In this document: positions 1 to 10,699 of the stretch, one piece after another | How positions within the stretch are numbered: position 1 is the stretch's first letter | Layout of the letters: each line of letters begins with the position of its first letter | Assembly (NCBI GenBank): GCA_051453625.1 | Contig: JBOZIK010000001.1 | Span: 85,228,496 to 85,272,544 of the forward strand | Reading direction: 5' to 3' | Source of the DNA: Welwitschia mirabilis | Taxonomy: Eukaryota > Gnetophyta > Gnetopsida > Welwitschiales | DNA: 44,049 nt | Made by a program: the position numbers and the translations under genes | The notes under the pieces: model-generated | The model's input: only the letters and a program-made list of their open reading frames with translations | Told to the model about the DNA's origin: nothing | Database searches by the model: none

Positions 1-44
1 ATACACACACACACTCACTCAAACACACACACTCACACACTCAT
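1..44. repeat. CA-rich microsatellite
   Basis: Imperfect CA repeat interrupted by CTCA and AAAC. It lies where the sister LTRs carry a pyrimidine-rich stretch just after the TATA region (about 5570-5635 and 8700-8755), so it is a local expansion inside LTR-A. Confidence 0.85.
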
Positions 45-2742
45 TCTCTTACTTATGGAGCTTGGAGCTTGGAATCTTAGAAGCTTGGAGCTAAGAAACT
101 CTTGAACTTTAATCTTCATCATCTTCAACTACTAAGGTCTTATTAATCTTTTCAAGTAAGCTTCTTACTTTTATTGTCTATATGATCTCCTTTTTCTATT
201 GGAATGATGTGATATTTCATTATAGAAATATTTATGGTTTTTATATAATTTTTTTATAAAATATTATCCTCTCCCATTGGCATCTACCAATACATTATAG
301 TAAGATATGAGGGGGTCTCTTATGCTTGGTGATGGTGGATTACTAATGCATTATTATGACCAAAAAGAAAAAAAAAAGAAAAGAAAAACAAGAAATTTTT
401 GTACCCATGTTTATCTTAAAATTATATCTATTTTAATCTATTATGAATTAGGACCATCTTATTAGGGGAAAATTTTGATCCTCAAAATTCTCTTTACACT
501 AGTACTCTTCCATGGAAAATCTCAAGGCTCATAGTAAATGTTTTTTTTCCTAATTGATTTGATTTTTCTTTCTATAATGATTCTTTTCTTTTTACAATTG
601 ATTTACTTTTTTATAACTAATTAGCTAGTATATCCATTATTTTGCTAATGTGAGTTATTACTTAAGTAGTTATAAAGACTTTATCATATTTTTATTATGG
701 TAAAAATTAAATTTTTAGAATAAGAGTATTGAATAAAAAACACCATATCTTATTAATTAATAGGTTTAAATTAGTAAAATTCTTTCTGTAGGTATAAGAT
801 TATGTCATAAACATAAAATGACAAAACAACAATTTTTCTGATGAGTAATTATTTATAAAAAATTTATTTGTTAAAACACATTAGAAAATAAATGCAGAAA
901 ATAGTAAGTAAGTAATTTATGTTCTATACTTATGTATCAACATATTTGCAAACTTGGATATCCTAAGTTATAGAAAATTGAATAATGTTTCCAAAAAATC
1001 TTGAGTCATTTAAAAATGAAAAGTATGTTAAAAGTTATGATCATTTTAGTGTAGTGTGATAAGACTATGCTTTTAGAAAATTTGATAGCTTTTAGCCTTA
1101 AATGATAAAGTTAGAAATATTACTTATATAATTTCAAGGTTATTTAAGTTAGATTCTATGGAATCTATTATGTGTTTAGTTCCTAAAAAACTACTGTAAC
1201 TTAATTTTTTCTTAATCATTAATTAATTATTAATTTTTAACTATGAGGTCTCCCTAAAGCCCAAAAATGTTATAATTAATCTTTTAAATTATAGAAAAAT
1301 TATTACACAAAATTTTATAGGAAAATTAAGTATATAAATATACTTCTATTTGTAGGTTTAAGTTAAATTATTTATCAGTGGTTTTTAAATGTAGAAATAT
1401 CTCTTTACCCTTTTTTCTTTGCTTACTTTAAATGTGCATGCTTGTAAGCATTTTTACCCTAGTAGTTTAAGTGATAGAAGTAGTCTCTATATTATCACTT
1501 ATTTTTATTGACTTATAATATATCCATATAAAATCTTGGATAGATACATATCTTAACAATTATGCTTGAGTTATACTTTCTTTTTTTTACCTTCTTTATA
1601 CCAATCCATTGAGATTATCATATGAGCATGAAAGAGTGTTTCTAGGATTAGCATAGCTTTAGGTATGTTGTAGTTTCTTTAAGTACATTATTCTATATTT
1701 TTTTCTTTATTATTATGAAAAGAAAAATAAAAATATTTTCTTTATATAGATAGAAAAGAAAGGAAAAAATTATTTCCTTTATCTAGTTTTTTAATTATTA
1801 TAATCTTGTAAAAAAGGAATATTCTTATATGATTGCTTTCTTATTATGGTTGTTTCTATAAAAAGAACCAAATGATGATTAAAATTATTATAACTAGTTA
1901 AATAATTTATTAAATATCCACATTAGTTAAAATTATTTATATGCATTTGTATGGTGTATTCATTGAATAGGACTAAATCAAGATAATTCTAATAATGTTC
2001 ATTCTCATACTTGGATTTTATCATCAAGTGGGTTGCATTACATTTTTTTTATAATATCTTTGTGGAAGTGGATTTGATTATTGCTCTCTTTCTCTACCCA
2101 TCTATGAACTTAGTTTGACTTAATATCTCGAGTCCTTAGTATTAATGAATCATGTTACACCATCCGAAGATGCTTCAAGGAAGTGAGGGATACTTATAAG
2201 CATGCAACCACCTCACATACTACCTGTCACTTGTATTGGCAGTATATTGAGGTGAAGTGAATGCCTATAAAGTTAAGCTTAGTCATGCTTGTATTTTTTA
2301 GAACCTAAAGTAGAACCAACTCACATATAAAGGATTGTCAGATATCAAGTTGAAATTCCATTGATTGGAGTTACAACCTCCTATTATATTGGTTAGGTAT
2401 TATTTTTAAATTTTATCCAAGTATGTTAATAGCAAGTTTACATCTCCTCAACTATTCACAAGATATTTTTTATTTCATAAAAAAATAAGAATAGATAAAA
2501 GATATAAATTTAGGACATGCTATTCTTTGTAAACCAAAATAACCTAAAAATTAATTATAGGTAAAAATATGATATTAATATAATTTATCTTTTTTATAAT
2601 ATAGAAATTTTAATTATAAAGTAAATAGAATTCTATCCTAGGTTCCACTATGTCTATCAGGTATAAATATTAAAAAATAAAACATGTCTTTTAAAAAACA
2701 AAAATAATGCTTAATTAGGGTAAGATAAAAGAGGGTGTTACA
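1..2742 (+). mobile_element. LTR-A of family 1 (5' part lies outside the window)
   Basis: Long terminal repeat of a Ty3/gypsy element, cut by the window edge. From about position 45 it is collinear with LTR-B (4670 on), LTR-C (7809 on) and, reversed, with LTR-D and LTR-E. Landmarks shared by the copies are a GGAGCTTGGAGCTTGGA-type motif near 57, a donor-like CAAGTAAGC at 153-161, a GAGGGGGTCTCTTATGCTTG block near 310, and an AT-rich TTAATTAATTATTAATTTT stretch near 1220. It ends with GGGTGTTACA, followed by a primer-binding site. Only the transcribed part downstream of the TATA box is in the window. No gene lies in it. Confidence 0.9.
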
Positions 2743-3701
2743 AATTGGTATCAAAGCTCTAAGTTAACTTAAATAATACTTATGTTAACTACTTATAATT
2801 TATAAGAATATAAATTGAATTATAGTTTTAACAACCTTTCTCTTTAATTATTATAAATTTAGTGGTAACTATAAATACCCTAATTCCTAATAGCTATGAA
2901 ATTGATTATATCCCTAATAGTCTTAAACCATGAGTAAAATAAATTATATCCTTTATAATATTAGATTCCAAGATAGCTTTAACTCTTAAGTAAGCATGAA
3001 TTTAATCATAAATTCTAATACTCATGAATTCCACGATACTTATAATTTTTGCACTATTTAAATATATACCAAATTACATCTATGTTAATTCCAATAATTA
3101 TAGAGATTACACTAATCATAATCTTAGCACTTGAATAATCCTATAAGTCAATTATGTTTGTGATAGTTTCAAAGTATTGAAAAGGTTAACTATAATCCCA
3201 AGCCCTAGATGATCATTATGCTAATTCTAAATCCCTAAACAAACTAAAAAGAATGATGAATTCAAGTCATTAAAGACTCTATGACCTTATAGCTATAGAT
3301 GATAATCACTTAAAATAATTCCAATTATCTAAATAGTTTAGGACAATGATCTTATATGATTTCTTAAAGAGCTTAATATTTTACAAAAAATATATAAACA
3401 CATAAATAATATAATAAAAAACTCTTAGAAGTAATTAAATATCCAAACACTTTATTCATTCTAAATTATATGATCATATAACTTTATAGTGAAAACCTAT
3501 ATCCATAACTTGTAAACCTTATTTGTTGAAAATAAAGGAGGATAAACTTAATTATTTACCTTAAGATATAAATAAGAACTCATCATATCATAATGATAAC
3601 CATTTCCTTCCTAGAATTATAAAATTATTTCTAAGTTTAACTTTTAATAACATATATTCTATTTCCAAATATAATCTCATGAAAATTTTTTATTATTTTA
3701 G
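2743..3701 (+). other. Untranslated leader of the first internal region; no gene
   Basis: AT-rich leader between the primer-binding site and the gag start. No open frame of note. The minus-strand full-length copy has a collinear leader (about 32806-33776). It ends in TATTATTTTAG directly before the gag ATG, an acceptor-like sequence also seen as TTTCTTTTAG before gag in the minus-strand copy. Confidence 0.7.
2746..2757 (+). promoter_or_regulatory. Primer-binding site for initiator tRNA-Met
   Basis: TGGTATCAAAGC three bases after the LTR end. The reverse complement of the plant initiator tRNA-Met 3' end begins TGGTATCAGAGC, so there is one mismatch (G to A). Reverse transcription of the element would start here. 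Confidence 0.88.
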
Positions 3702-4580
3702 ATGCCTTACCGTCGTCTGTTAAACCTTGAAGCAAGGTCAGTTATATCAAGTAATTAAAATTAAGAGAATTCATAAGAGAATCAACAACCTAATAATGTA
3801 AATCAAGCCCCTTTCAATATTAACCTAAAAGCATTAATGAATACCTTTATGTAATTTCTATCACAAATAGTAAATCAAGGTCAAAACCCACCAGTAAAAT
3901 ATAGGATCAATTAACCTAAGGAAATGGGTATGACAAAATTAATTCAAATGTTTATTAAGTTAAATCCAACAAATTTATAAGAGGTTCAGATCCTTCCAAA
4001 GTAGAAGCATGGCTAAGTGATGTTAAAAGAGTTATAGGTACCTTATAATGTGATGAATATGAAAAGGCTTTATTAGCTATTTCTATGAAATAAGTAGAAG
4101 CTAATATATGGTGGAAAATAGAAATGATCAATTTAGGAGGTTTAGAACTTTCATGGATGGAATTTAAGGATATCTTTAAAAAGAGGTACATTACCAACTT
4201 CTATATTTGCCAGAAGGTTACAAAATTTTACAATATAAGATAAGTCCATAATGTAACCATAGCATCTCATGAGTGTAAATTTGTAGAATTATTAAGATAT
4301 GTGTTACATATGCATCTAGATAAAAAAGGTAAAGCACATCTTTTTATTGATAGTTTTCTTCCTTTTGTTGATATCAAAGTATCCATGTTTCAACCTAAGA
4401 GTCTAGCAGAGGCTATAGAGATGACAAAGATAATAAAACAAAACTATACTCTATCCATAAGTGGAGAAGATTTTTAGATACAACCAATTGTTATTAATTT
4501 ATAAAAATATGACATTGTTTTAGATAGAGTTGGTTAATGTAAAATAGAGCAGTAATAAATTGTGAAAAGTTAATATCCAA
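3702..4580 (+). pseudogene. gag: Gag remnant fused to protease and chromodomain tails, first unit
   Basis: Broken gag polyprotein, the structural protein of the retrotransposon particle. ATG at 3702 follows an acceptor-like TTTTAG. After a frameshift near 3955 a single frame runs from about 3959 to 4536 with only a few stops. It contains GSDPSKVEAWLSDV, CDEYEKALLA and SWMEFKDIFKKRYI, the signature of the Retrotrans_gag domain. The same frame then reads IQPIVINL-stop-KYDIVLDRVG, which resembles the FDVILGMDW segment of Ty3 protease. Next, VKS-stop-YPNL (about 4555-4575) resembles the end of the integrase chromodomain tail. RT, RNase H and integrase are absent. The junctions recur in the second unit, so the deletion is shared. 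Sequence and frame are seen directly; calling the element non-autonomous is inference. Confidence 0.8.
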
Positions 4581-4658
4581 ATCTTTGTGAATCTCATAAC
4601 ATGTAGTTAGATTTCTTAAGATTTTTATGTGTTTTAGTTCCTAGGAGCAAATTAGTCT
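4581..4658 (+). other. 3' untranslated internal sequence before LTR-B
   Basis: Short non-coding stretch containing CATGTAGTTAG and GTTCCTAGGAGCAAATTAGTC. It is collinear with 7695-7794 of the second unit and, reversed, with 23494-23570 of the minus-strand element. Confidence 0.75.
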
Positions 4659-4669
4659 AAGTGGGGAGA
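4659..4669 (+). promoter_or_regulatory. Polypurine tract, first unit
   Basis: AAGTGGGGAGA immediately before the TGTCATATCCC start of LTR-B: the expected plus-strand primer site of a Ty3/gypsy element. Confidence 0.85.
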
Positions 4670-5485
4670 TGTCATATCCCATATTTTGTAAACCTTATTT
4701 ACTTAAATATTAAGTATATTAAACTTTTAGCTAATGATTAATTATTCTTATTTTAGTTTGTTATCAAATAAAATATCATTTTAAAAGTAACCTTAGTATG
4801 TAATATTTATGATTTACCATGGAGGTGTTAAAAATTATGTTAAAAGGTTTTATGCCAAAATCTATCCAAACATTTAAAATTACATAATTTCATTATGTAA
4901 TGAATTAAAATCAAAGAATAAAACTAATAAATTAGAAGTTTTAAGAGAACATAATAATATATTTTATATCTTATTTACTCATTTATATTCTTAGTAAATG
5001 TGATATGTGTATTATATTATGAATAAATATTTTCTTCCGTGTGTTTCGTGATTGATAATTTTATAGATTTTGAAATAAATGGGATTTGAATAAGTACATA
5101 CACTTTTACCTAGAAACAAGAATGATAAATGAGTACATTTACTCTATCATGAATTTTATGTTCTTGAGATGTATAAGGACACTTTATTTATAGCATACTC
5201 AATGCTTTATTCATTAGAATTGAAGAGTTTGTCTCATTATGCCATAATCCAATTTTGTAATTTGTGTATTTATTCTTTTGATGCTATCTTTGAATGAATT
5301 AAGCTTACTTATAAGCTTATGAAGGATTAAAAAGAGCTAGCATAAGGAAATGATACATGTAATTAAACCTGCTATTTGAAGCAAGATGATTACTTACCTT
5401 AGTTAGGTGCATGAGTCATAAATATGACCTCTTTATGTACTTCAATGTCACTTATTACTCATCCTGCTTATCAATATTAAATCAT

Positions 5486-5531
5486 GTGATCTTGTGATCT
5501 TGAGCTATGTGCCTTTTTTGATCTATATATA
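5486..5531 (+). promoter_or_regulatory. LTR-B core promoter: tandem octamer plus TATA box
   Basis: GTGATCTT occurs twice head to tail (5486-5501), then 22 bases, then TATATATA (5524-5531). LTR-C repeats this layout with the same 22-base spacing. LTR-E has a weaker version with 23 bases. Transcription would start about 30 bases after the TATA box. Confidence 0.65.
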
Positions 5532-5847
5532 GAGATATCTTCCTCTCTTGTAAGGAGGAGATACTTTTCTTTTGTTTCATATAAGTGCATTTCTTCTTTT
5601 ATCTTTATTTTTTTCTTTTTATTTATTCTCTTTCTTATGGAACTTGGAGCTTAAAATCTTGGAGCTAAGGAACTCTTGAGCATAGATCTTCATCATCTTT
5701 AACTATCAAGGTTTTACTCATCTTTTCAAGTAAGCTCCTTACTCTTATTGTCCATATGATCTCCTTTTCTCTATCGGAATAATGTGATATTTTATTATGG
5801 AATTATTTATGGCTTTTATGCAATTATGTTATATAATATTTTCTCCT

Positions 5848-5950
5848 TCCATTGACACCCATCGAGATTTTATAGTGAGATATGAGGGGGTCTCTTGTGC
5901 TTGATGATGGTGGAATACTAGTGGATGATTATGGCTAAGTGTTTAGGGGA
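5848..5950 (+). repeat. Decayed two-hairpin module of LTR-B
   Basis: Same block (CCATTGRC, GATATGAGGGGGTCTCTT, GTGCTTGATGATGG, GGATGATTATGG) as the hairpin module that is intact at 22246, 24361 and 26611. Here both stems have lost pairing through point changes. The equivalent decayed blocks are near 272-360 (LTR-A), 8992-9140 (LTR-C) and 36830-36910 (LTR-E, minus). Confidence 0.6.
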
Positions 5951-6959
5951 TTTACTATAAAAAGAGAAAAAAATAAATTTGTTACCCATGTTTATTCTAG
6001 TTTTATATTTATTTTTATCTATTATGTATTAGGACCATCTTAATAGGGGAAATCTGATCATCAAAATTCTCTTTAGGCTATAATAATCTTTCATGGAAAA
6101 TCTCAAGGTTCAAAGTAAATGTTTTTTTGAATTGATTTGATTTTTTTCTTCCTATAATGATTCTTTTATTTTTACAATTTATTTGTATTTATATAATTAA
6201 TTAGTTATTATATCCATTGTTTTTCTAGTCTAAGTTATTACCTAAGTAGTTTTAAAAACTTTATCATATTTTTGTTATGAAAAAAATTAAATTTCCAAAA
6301 TAGAGACATAGGATAAAAACATTATATCTTATTAATTAATAGGTATAAACTAGTGACATTTTTTTTGTAAGTATACGATTGTGTTACTAAAGGAAAAATA
6401 TAAAAATAGTATTTTTTTGATGAATAATTACTTTTAAAATATTTATTTATTAAAATACATTGAAAATAAATGCAGAAAATAGTAAGCACATAATTTACAA
6501 GTATGTACCTATCTGTGAACATATTTATGAACATGAGTATCCTAAGTTATATAAAAATGAATAAGCTTTTCAAAAATCTTAAATCATTTAAAAAATCAAA
6601 CTATATTAAACATTATGGTTATTTTCGTATAAAGTGATAGGACTGTAATTTTAGGAAATTTGACAGCTTTTAGCCTTAAATGATTAAGTTAGAAATAATA
6701 CTTTTATAATCCTAAAATATTTGAAGTTAGATTTTTAAAAACCTATTCTATGTTTAATTTCTGAGAAACAACTATAATTTAATTTTTGCTTCATAATTAA
6801 TTAATTATTAATTTTTAATTATGATGTCTCCCTAAGGCCTAAAAATGTTATAATTAAATTTTTAAAATTATAGAAAAATTATTACATAATATTTTATAAG
6901 CAAATTTAGTATATAAGATATGTTTCTAATAGTATATTTAAGTTACATTATTTATAAGT

Positions 6960-7059
6960 NNNNNNNNNNNNNNNNNNNNNNNNNNNNNNNNNNNNNNNNN
7001 NNNNNNNNNNNNNNNNNNNNNNNNNNNNNNNNNNNNNNNNNNNNNNNNNNNNNNNNNNN
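6960..7059. other. 100-N gap that should hold about 2.5 kb
   Basis: The left flank matches LTR-A up to 1379 and the right flank matches gag of the first unit from about 3929. By collinearity the gap replaces the end of LTR-B, the primer-binding site, the leader and the start of gag, about 2.55 kb. One hundred N is a placeholder. Any open frame reading across it is artificial. Confidence 0.85.
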
Positions 7060-7060
7060 T

Positions 7061-7690
7061 ATGAACAAATTAATTAAAATGCTTATCACAATAAATTCAC
7101 TAAAGTTTGTAGGAGGTTCAGATCCTTCCACAGTAGAAGCATGGTTAAGTGATGTTAAAAACATCATAGGTACCTCAGGATGTGATGAATATGAAAAGGC
7201 TTTCTTAGATATTTGTATATTACAAGGAGAAGCTAATCTATGGTGCAAAACAAAAATTCCAAGTTAGAAGATTTAGAATTTTCATGGAAGGAATTTGAGC
7301 ACATAATTAAATAGAGGTACATCATTAAGTTCTATATTCACTAAAAGGTTACAAAGTTCTACAATCTAGGACAAGTCCATAATATAACCATATCATCACA
7401 TGAGTATAAATTTATAGAATTATTAATATATGTGTCACATATGCATCTAGATAAAAAAGCTAAAACAAATCTCTTTATTAATAGCCTTATCCCTTCTATG
7501 CTACCAAAGTATCCATGTTTTAATCTAAGAGTCTAGCAGAAGCTATAGAAAAAGCAAATATAGTAGAACAAAAATGTACTTTATCCATAAGTAGGGGGGA
7601 GGAAATTTTTAAATACAACTAATTGTAATTAACTTAAAAAAATACAACATTGTTTTGGATAAGAATTGGTTAATACAAATAAAGTAGTAA
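7061..7690 (+). pseudogene. gag: Gag remnant with the same fused tails, second unit
   Basis: Second copy of the pol-less internal region. From 7061 an intact 68-codon frame (to the stop at 7265) reads MNKLIKML, then KFVGGSDPSTVEAWLSDV, then CDEYEKAFLDI, the Retrotrans_gag region and the longest clean coding stretch of this family in the window. After a stop the domain continues in other frames (SWKEFE-like near 7282, HMHLDKKA-like near 7440). Around 7620-7670 it carries the protease-like piece IVINLKKYNIVLDKNWL, where the Trp that is a broken codon in the first unit is still present. The chromodomain-tail piece follows near 7695. The 5' end of gag is lost in the gap. It sits between LTR-B and LTR-C. 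Confidence 0.8.
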
Positions 7691-7794
7691 TAAATTGTGA
7701 AAAGTCAATATCTAAATCTTTTTAAAACTTATAATATGTAGTTAGGTATTCTCAAGATTTTTATGTATCTTGATTCTTAGGAGTAAATTATTCT

Positions 7795-7808
7795 AAGTGA
7801 AGGGATAA
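7795..7808 (+). promoter_or_regulatory. Polypurine tract, second unit
   Basis: AAGTGAAGGGATAA directly before the TGTTATATCCC start of LTR-C. It is a slightly decayed version of the tract at 4659. Confidence 0.75.
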
Positions 7809-8618
7809 TGTTATATCCCATATTTTGTAAACCTTAATTACTTGAATATTAAGTATAATAAGCTTTTAATTAAATCATTAATTATCCTTATTTAAGTTCC
7901 TTATCAAATAAGATGTATTTTTAAAATTAACCTTAGTTTTTAATCTTTATAACTTACCATAAAAATGATATAGATTATGTTAAAAGGCTTTTATAAGAAA
8001 ATCTATTTAAACAATTAAAATTAGATAATCCCATTATATGAGGAATTAAAATTACATGATAAAATAATTAGAAGTTTTAAGAGAACTAATAATATATTTT
8101 ACATTTTTTAGTTATTTAGATTCTTGGTAAATGTGATAGATGTACTATATTATGAATAAATATTTTGTTCCTTGTGTTATGTGATTCATAGATTTTATGC
8201 ATTTTAAATAAATGAGCTTTGAATAAGTAGATGCACTTTTACCTAGAACTAAGAATGATAAATAAGTAGATTTACTCTGCCATGACTTTGATGTTCTTAA
8301 TATGTGTAAGGGCACTTTGTTCATAGTATAATCATTATTTTATTCATTGGAATTGAAGAGTTTGTCTCATTATATCTTATGTAAATTTTGAGATTTGTGC
8401 ATTTATTTTTTTAATGCATGTCTCAGATGAATTAAACTTACTTATAAGCCTATGAAGAATTAAGATGAGATAGTGTGAGGAATTGATGCATGTAATTAAA
8501 CTTGCTAATTGAAGTAAGAAGATTACTCATCCTAATTAGGTGCATGAGCCATAAATATGATATCTTTTTGTACTCTAATGTCACTTATAACTTATCCTAC
8601 TTATCAATTCTAAATCAT

Positions 8619-8666
8619 GTGATCTTATGATCTTGAGCTATCTTTCTTTATTTATCTATATATATA
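8619..8666 (+). promoter_or_regulatory. LTR-C core promoter: tandem octamer plus TATA box
   Basis: GTGATCTT then ATGATCTT (8619-8634), 22 bases, then a TATATATATA run (8657-8666). Same order and spacing as in LTR-B. Confidence 0.6.
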
Positions 8667-9012
8667 CATCCTTTCCTGTCTTGTAAAAGGGGTTACTTTT
8701 CTTTTGTTTCTCACAAGTGTGTTTCATTTTTCCTCTATTTCTCTCTCTTTCTTTCATTCTCTTCCTTGTGGAGCTTAGAGCTTGGAAGATTAAAGATTGG
8801 AAGCTTAGAGCTAAGGAACTCTTGAACTTGGATCTTCATCATCTTCAACTATCAAGGTCTTACTAATCTTTCTAAGTAATCTTCTTACTCTTGTTGTCCA
8901 TATGATCTATTTTTTTATTAAAATGATGTGATATTTTATTATTGAATTATTTATAGATTTTATGCAATTATGTTATAAAATATTATCCTCTTCCATTATC
9001 ATCCACTAAGAT

Positions 9013-9121
9013 GTTATAGTAAAATATGAAAGGGGTCTCTTACACTTAGTAATGGTGGATTACTAATGTTATAATGAGATATGACGGGGTCTCATGCACT
9101 TAGTAATTGTGGATTACTAAT
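9013..9121 (+). repeat. Tandem duplication inside the hairpin-module block of LTR-C
   Basis: Two adjacent copies, 9013-9067 and 9068-9121, each running from GTTATA through GGGGTCTC and CACTTAGTAAT to GGATTACTAAT. The other LTR copies have this block once, so the duplication is private to LTR-C. Confidence 0.8.
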
Positions 9122-9156
9122 GGATGATTATGGCCAAGTGACTAGGGGGTTCAATA

Positions 9157-9178
9157 TAAATAAATAAATAAATAAATA
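9157..9178 (+). repeat. (AAAT)n microsatellite
   Basis: Five to six AAAT units in LTR-C at a site where the sister LTRs have a short A-rich stretch. Confidence 0.8.
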
Positions 9179-10479
9179 TGGATACCCATATTTATTTAGT
9201 ATTATATTTATTTTTATCTATTGTGCATTAGGAACATCTTATTAGGGGTAAAGTTTGATCCTTAAAATTCTCTTTAGGCTCGTACTCTTTCATGGAAAAT
9301 CTTAATGCTTATAGTAAATATTTTCTTTAATTTATTTGATTTTTCTTTCTATAGTGAGTCTTTTTTTAAATAATTAATTTATCTTTTTGTAAATAAGTAG
9401 TTAGTATATTCATTAATTTGCTAATGTGAGTTATCACTTAAGTAGTTGTAGAAATTTCATCATATTTTTGTCATGATAGAAATTAAATTTCCAGAATAGA
9501 GACATAGGATAAAAAATATTATATATTATTAATTAGTAGGTATAAATTATTGAAATGATTTTTTATGTCTATGATTTTATCATAAACATGCAATGTAAAA
9601 ATAGTAATTTTTTTGATGGGTAATTTTTTTTAAAAAGTTTATTCGTTAAAACACATTAGAAAATAAATGCAAAAAATAGTAAGTAAATAATTTACAATTT
9701 TGTACCTATATATCAAGATATTTTCAAACTTTAGTATCCTAAGTTGTAGGAAATTGAACACGCTTTGCAAAACATCTTGAATCATTTAAAAATGAAAAGT
9801 ATGTGAAAAGTTTAGGTCATTTTAGTGTAGTGTGGTAGGACTATAATTTTAAAAAATTTAACAGCTTTTACCCTTAAATAATAAAGTTAGAAATAATGCT
9901 CTTATAATTCCAAGATAGTTTAAGTTAGATTCTAAAGAATCTATTATGTGTCTAGTTTTTGTAAAACTACTGTAATTTAATTTCTTCTATATAATTAATT
10001 AATTATTAATTTTTAACTAGGATGTCTTCCCAAAGTCCAAAAATGTTATAATTAATTTTTAAAATTATATAAAAATTATTACACAAACTTTAAAGGGAAA
10101 TTGAGTATAGAAATATGTTTCTATTAGTATATTTTAGTTAAATTATATATAAGTGGTGTTTACTTATAGAAATACCTCTTTCACCCTCTTTCCTTAGCTT
10201 ACTTTGAATGTGCATGCTTATAAGAGTTTTAACCCTAATAGTTTAAGTGATAAAAGTAGTCTCTAGCTCATTACTTATTTTTATTTACTTATAAAATAGC
10301 CATATGAAATCTTAGATAGATACTGATTTCTTAACAATTATACTTGGGTTAAACTTTCTTTCATTTACCTTCTTTACACCAATCCATGGAGATTGTCATA
10401 TGAGCATAGAAAAGAGTGTTTTTAGTATTGGCATAGCTCCAAGTATGTTTTAGTTTTTTTAAGTATATTATTTTATAAT

Positions 10480-10699
10480 AATTATATTATTATTATTATA
10501 AAAGAAAAATAAAATAATATTTCCTTTATATAGATAAAANNNNNNNNNNNNNNNNNNNNNNNNNNNNNNNNNNNNNNNNNNNNNNNNNNNNNNNNNNNNN
10601 NNNNNNNNNNNNNNNNNNNNNNNNNNNNNNNNNNNNNNNAATTATATTATTATTATTATAAAAGAAAAATAAAATAATATTTCCTTTATATAGATAAAA
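10480..10699. other. False gap: identical 60-base flanks around 100 N
   Basis: The 60 bases at 10480-10539 are repeated exactly at 10640-10699, on either side of the N run 10540-10639. This is what an unmerged contig overlap looks like. Without the N run and one copy, LTR-C matches the length of its relatives. Confidence 0.85.

Larger units (their letters stand above)
4670..6959 (+). mobile_element. LTR-B of family 1 (3' part lost in gap)
   Basis: Starts TGTCATATCCCATATTTTG. A TATA box lies 854 bases in, so roughly 0.85 kb is U3 and about 2.8 kb would be R plus U5. The sequence is collinear with LTR-A until it runs into a 100-N gap at the point matching 1379 of LTR-A. Adding the missing 1380-2742 equivalent gives a full length near 3.65 kb. 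It serves as 3' LTR of the first unit and 5' LTR of the second, which is the hallmark of a tandem array. Confidence 0.88.

Noticed and set aside
1205-1240. TTAATTAATTATTAATTTT as a palindromic site, present in every LTR
   Set aside because: It is what extreme AT content plus shared ancestry gives; no reason to assign function.
3955-4197. Minus-strand 80-codon frame
   Set aside because: Shadow of the gag domain on the plus strand.
6952-7248. Minus-strand 98-codon frame
   Set aside because: Antisense of gag plus N.
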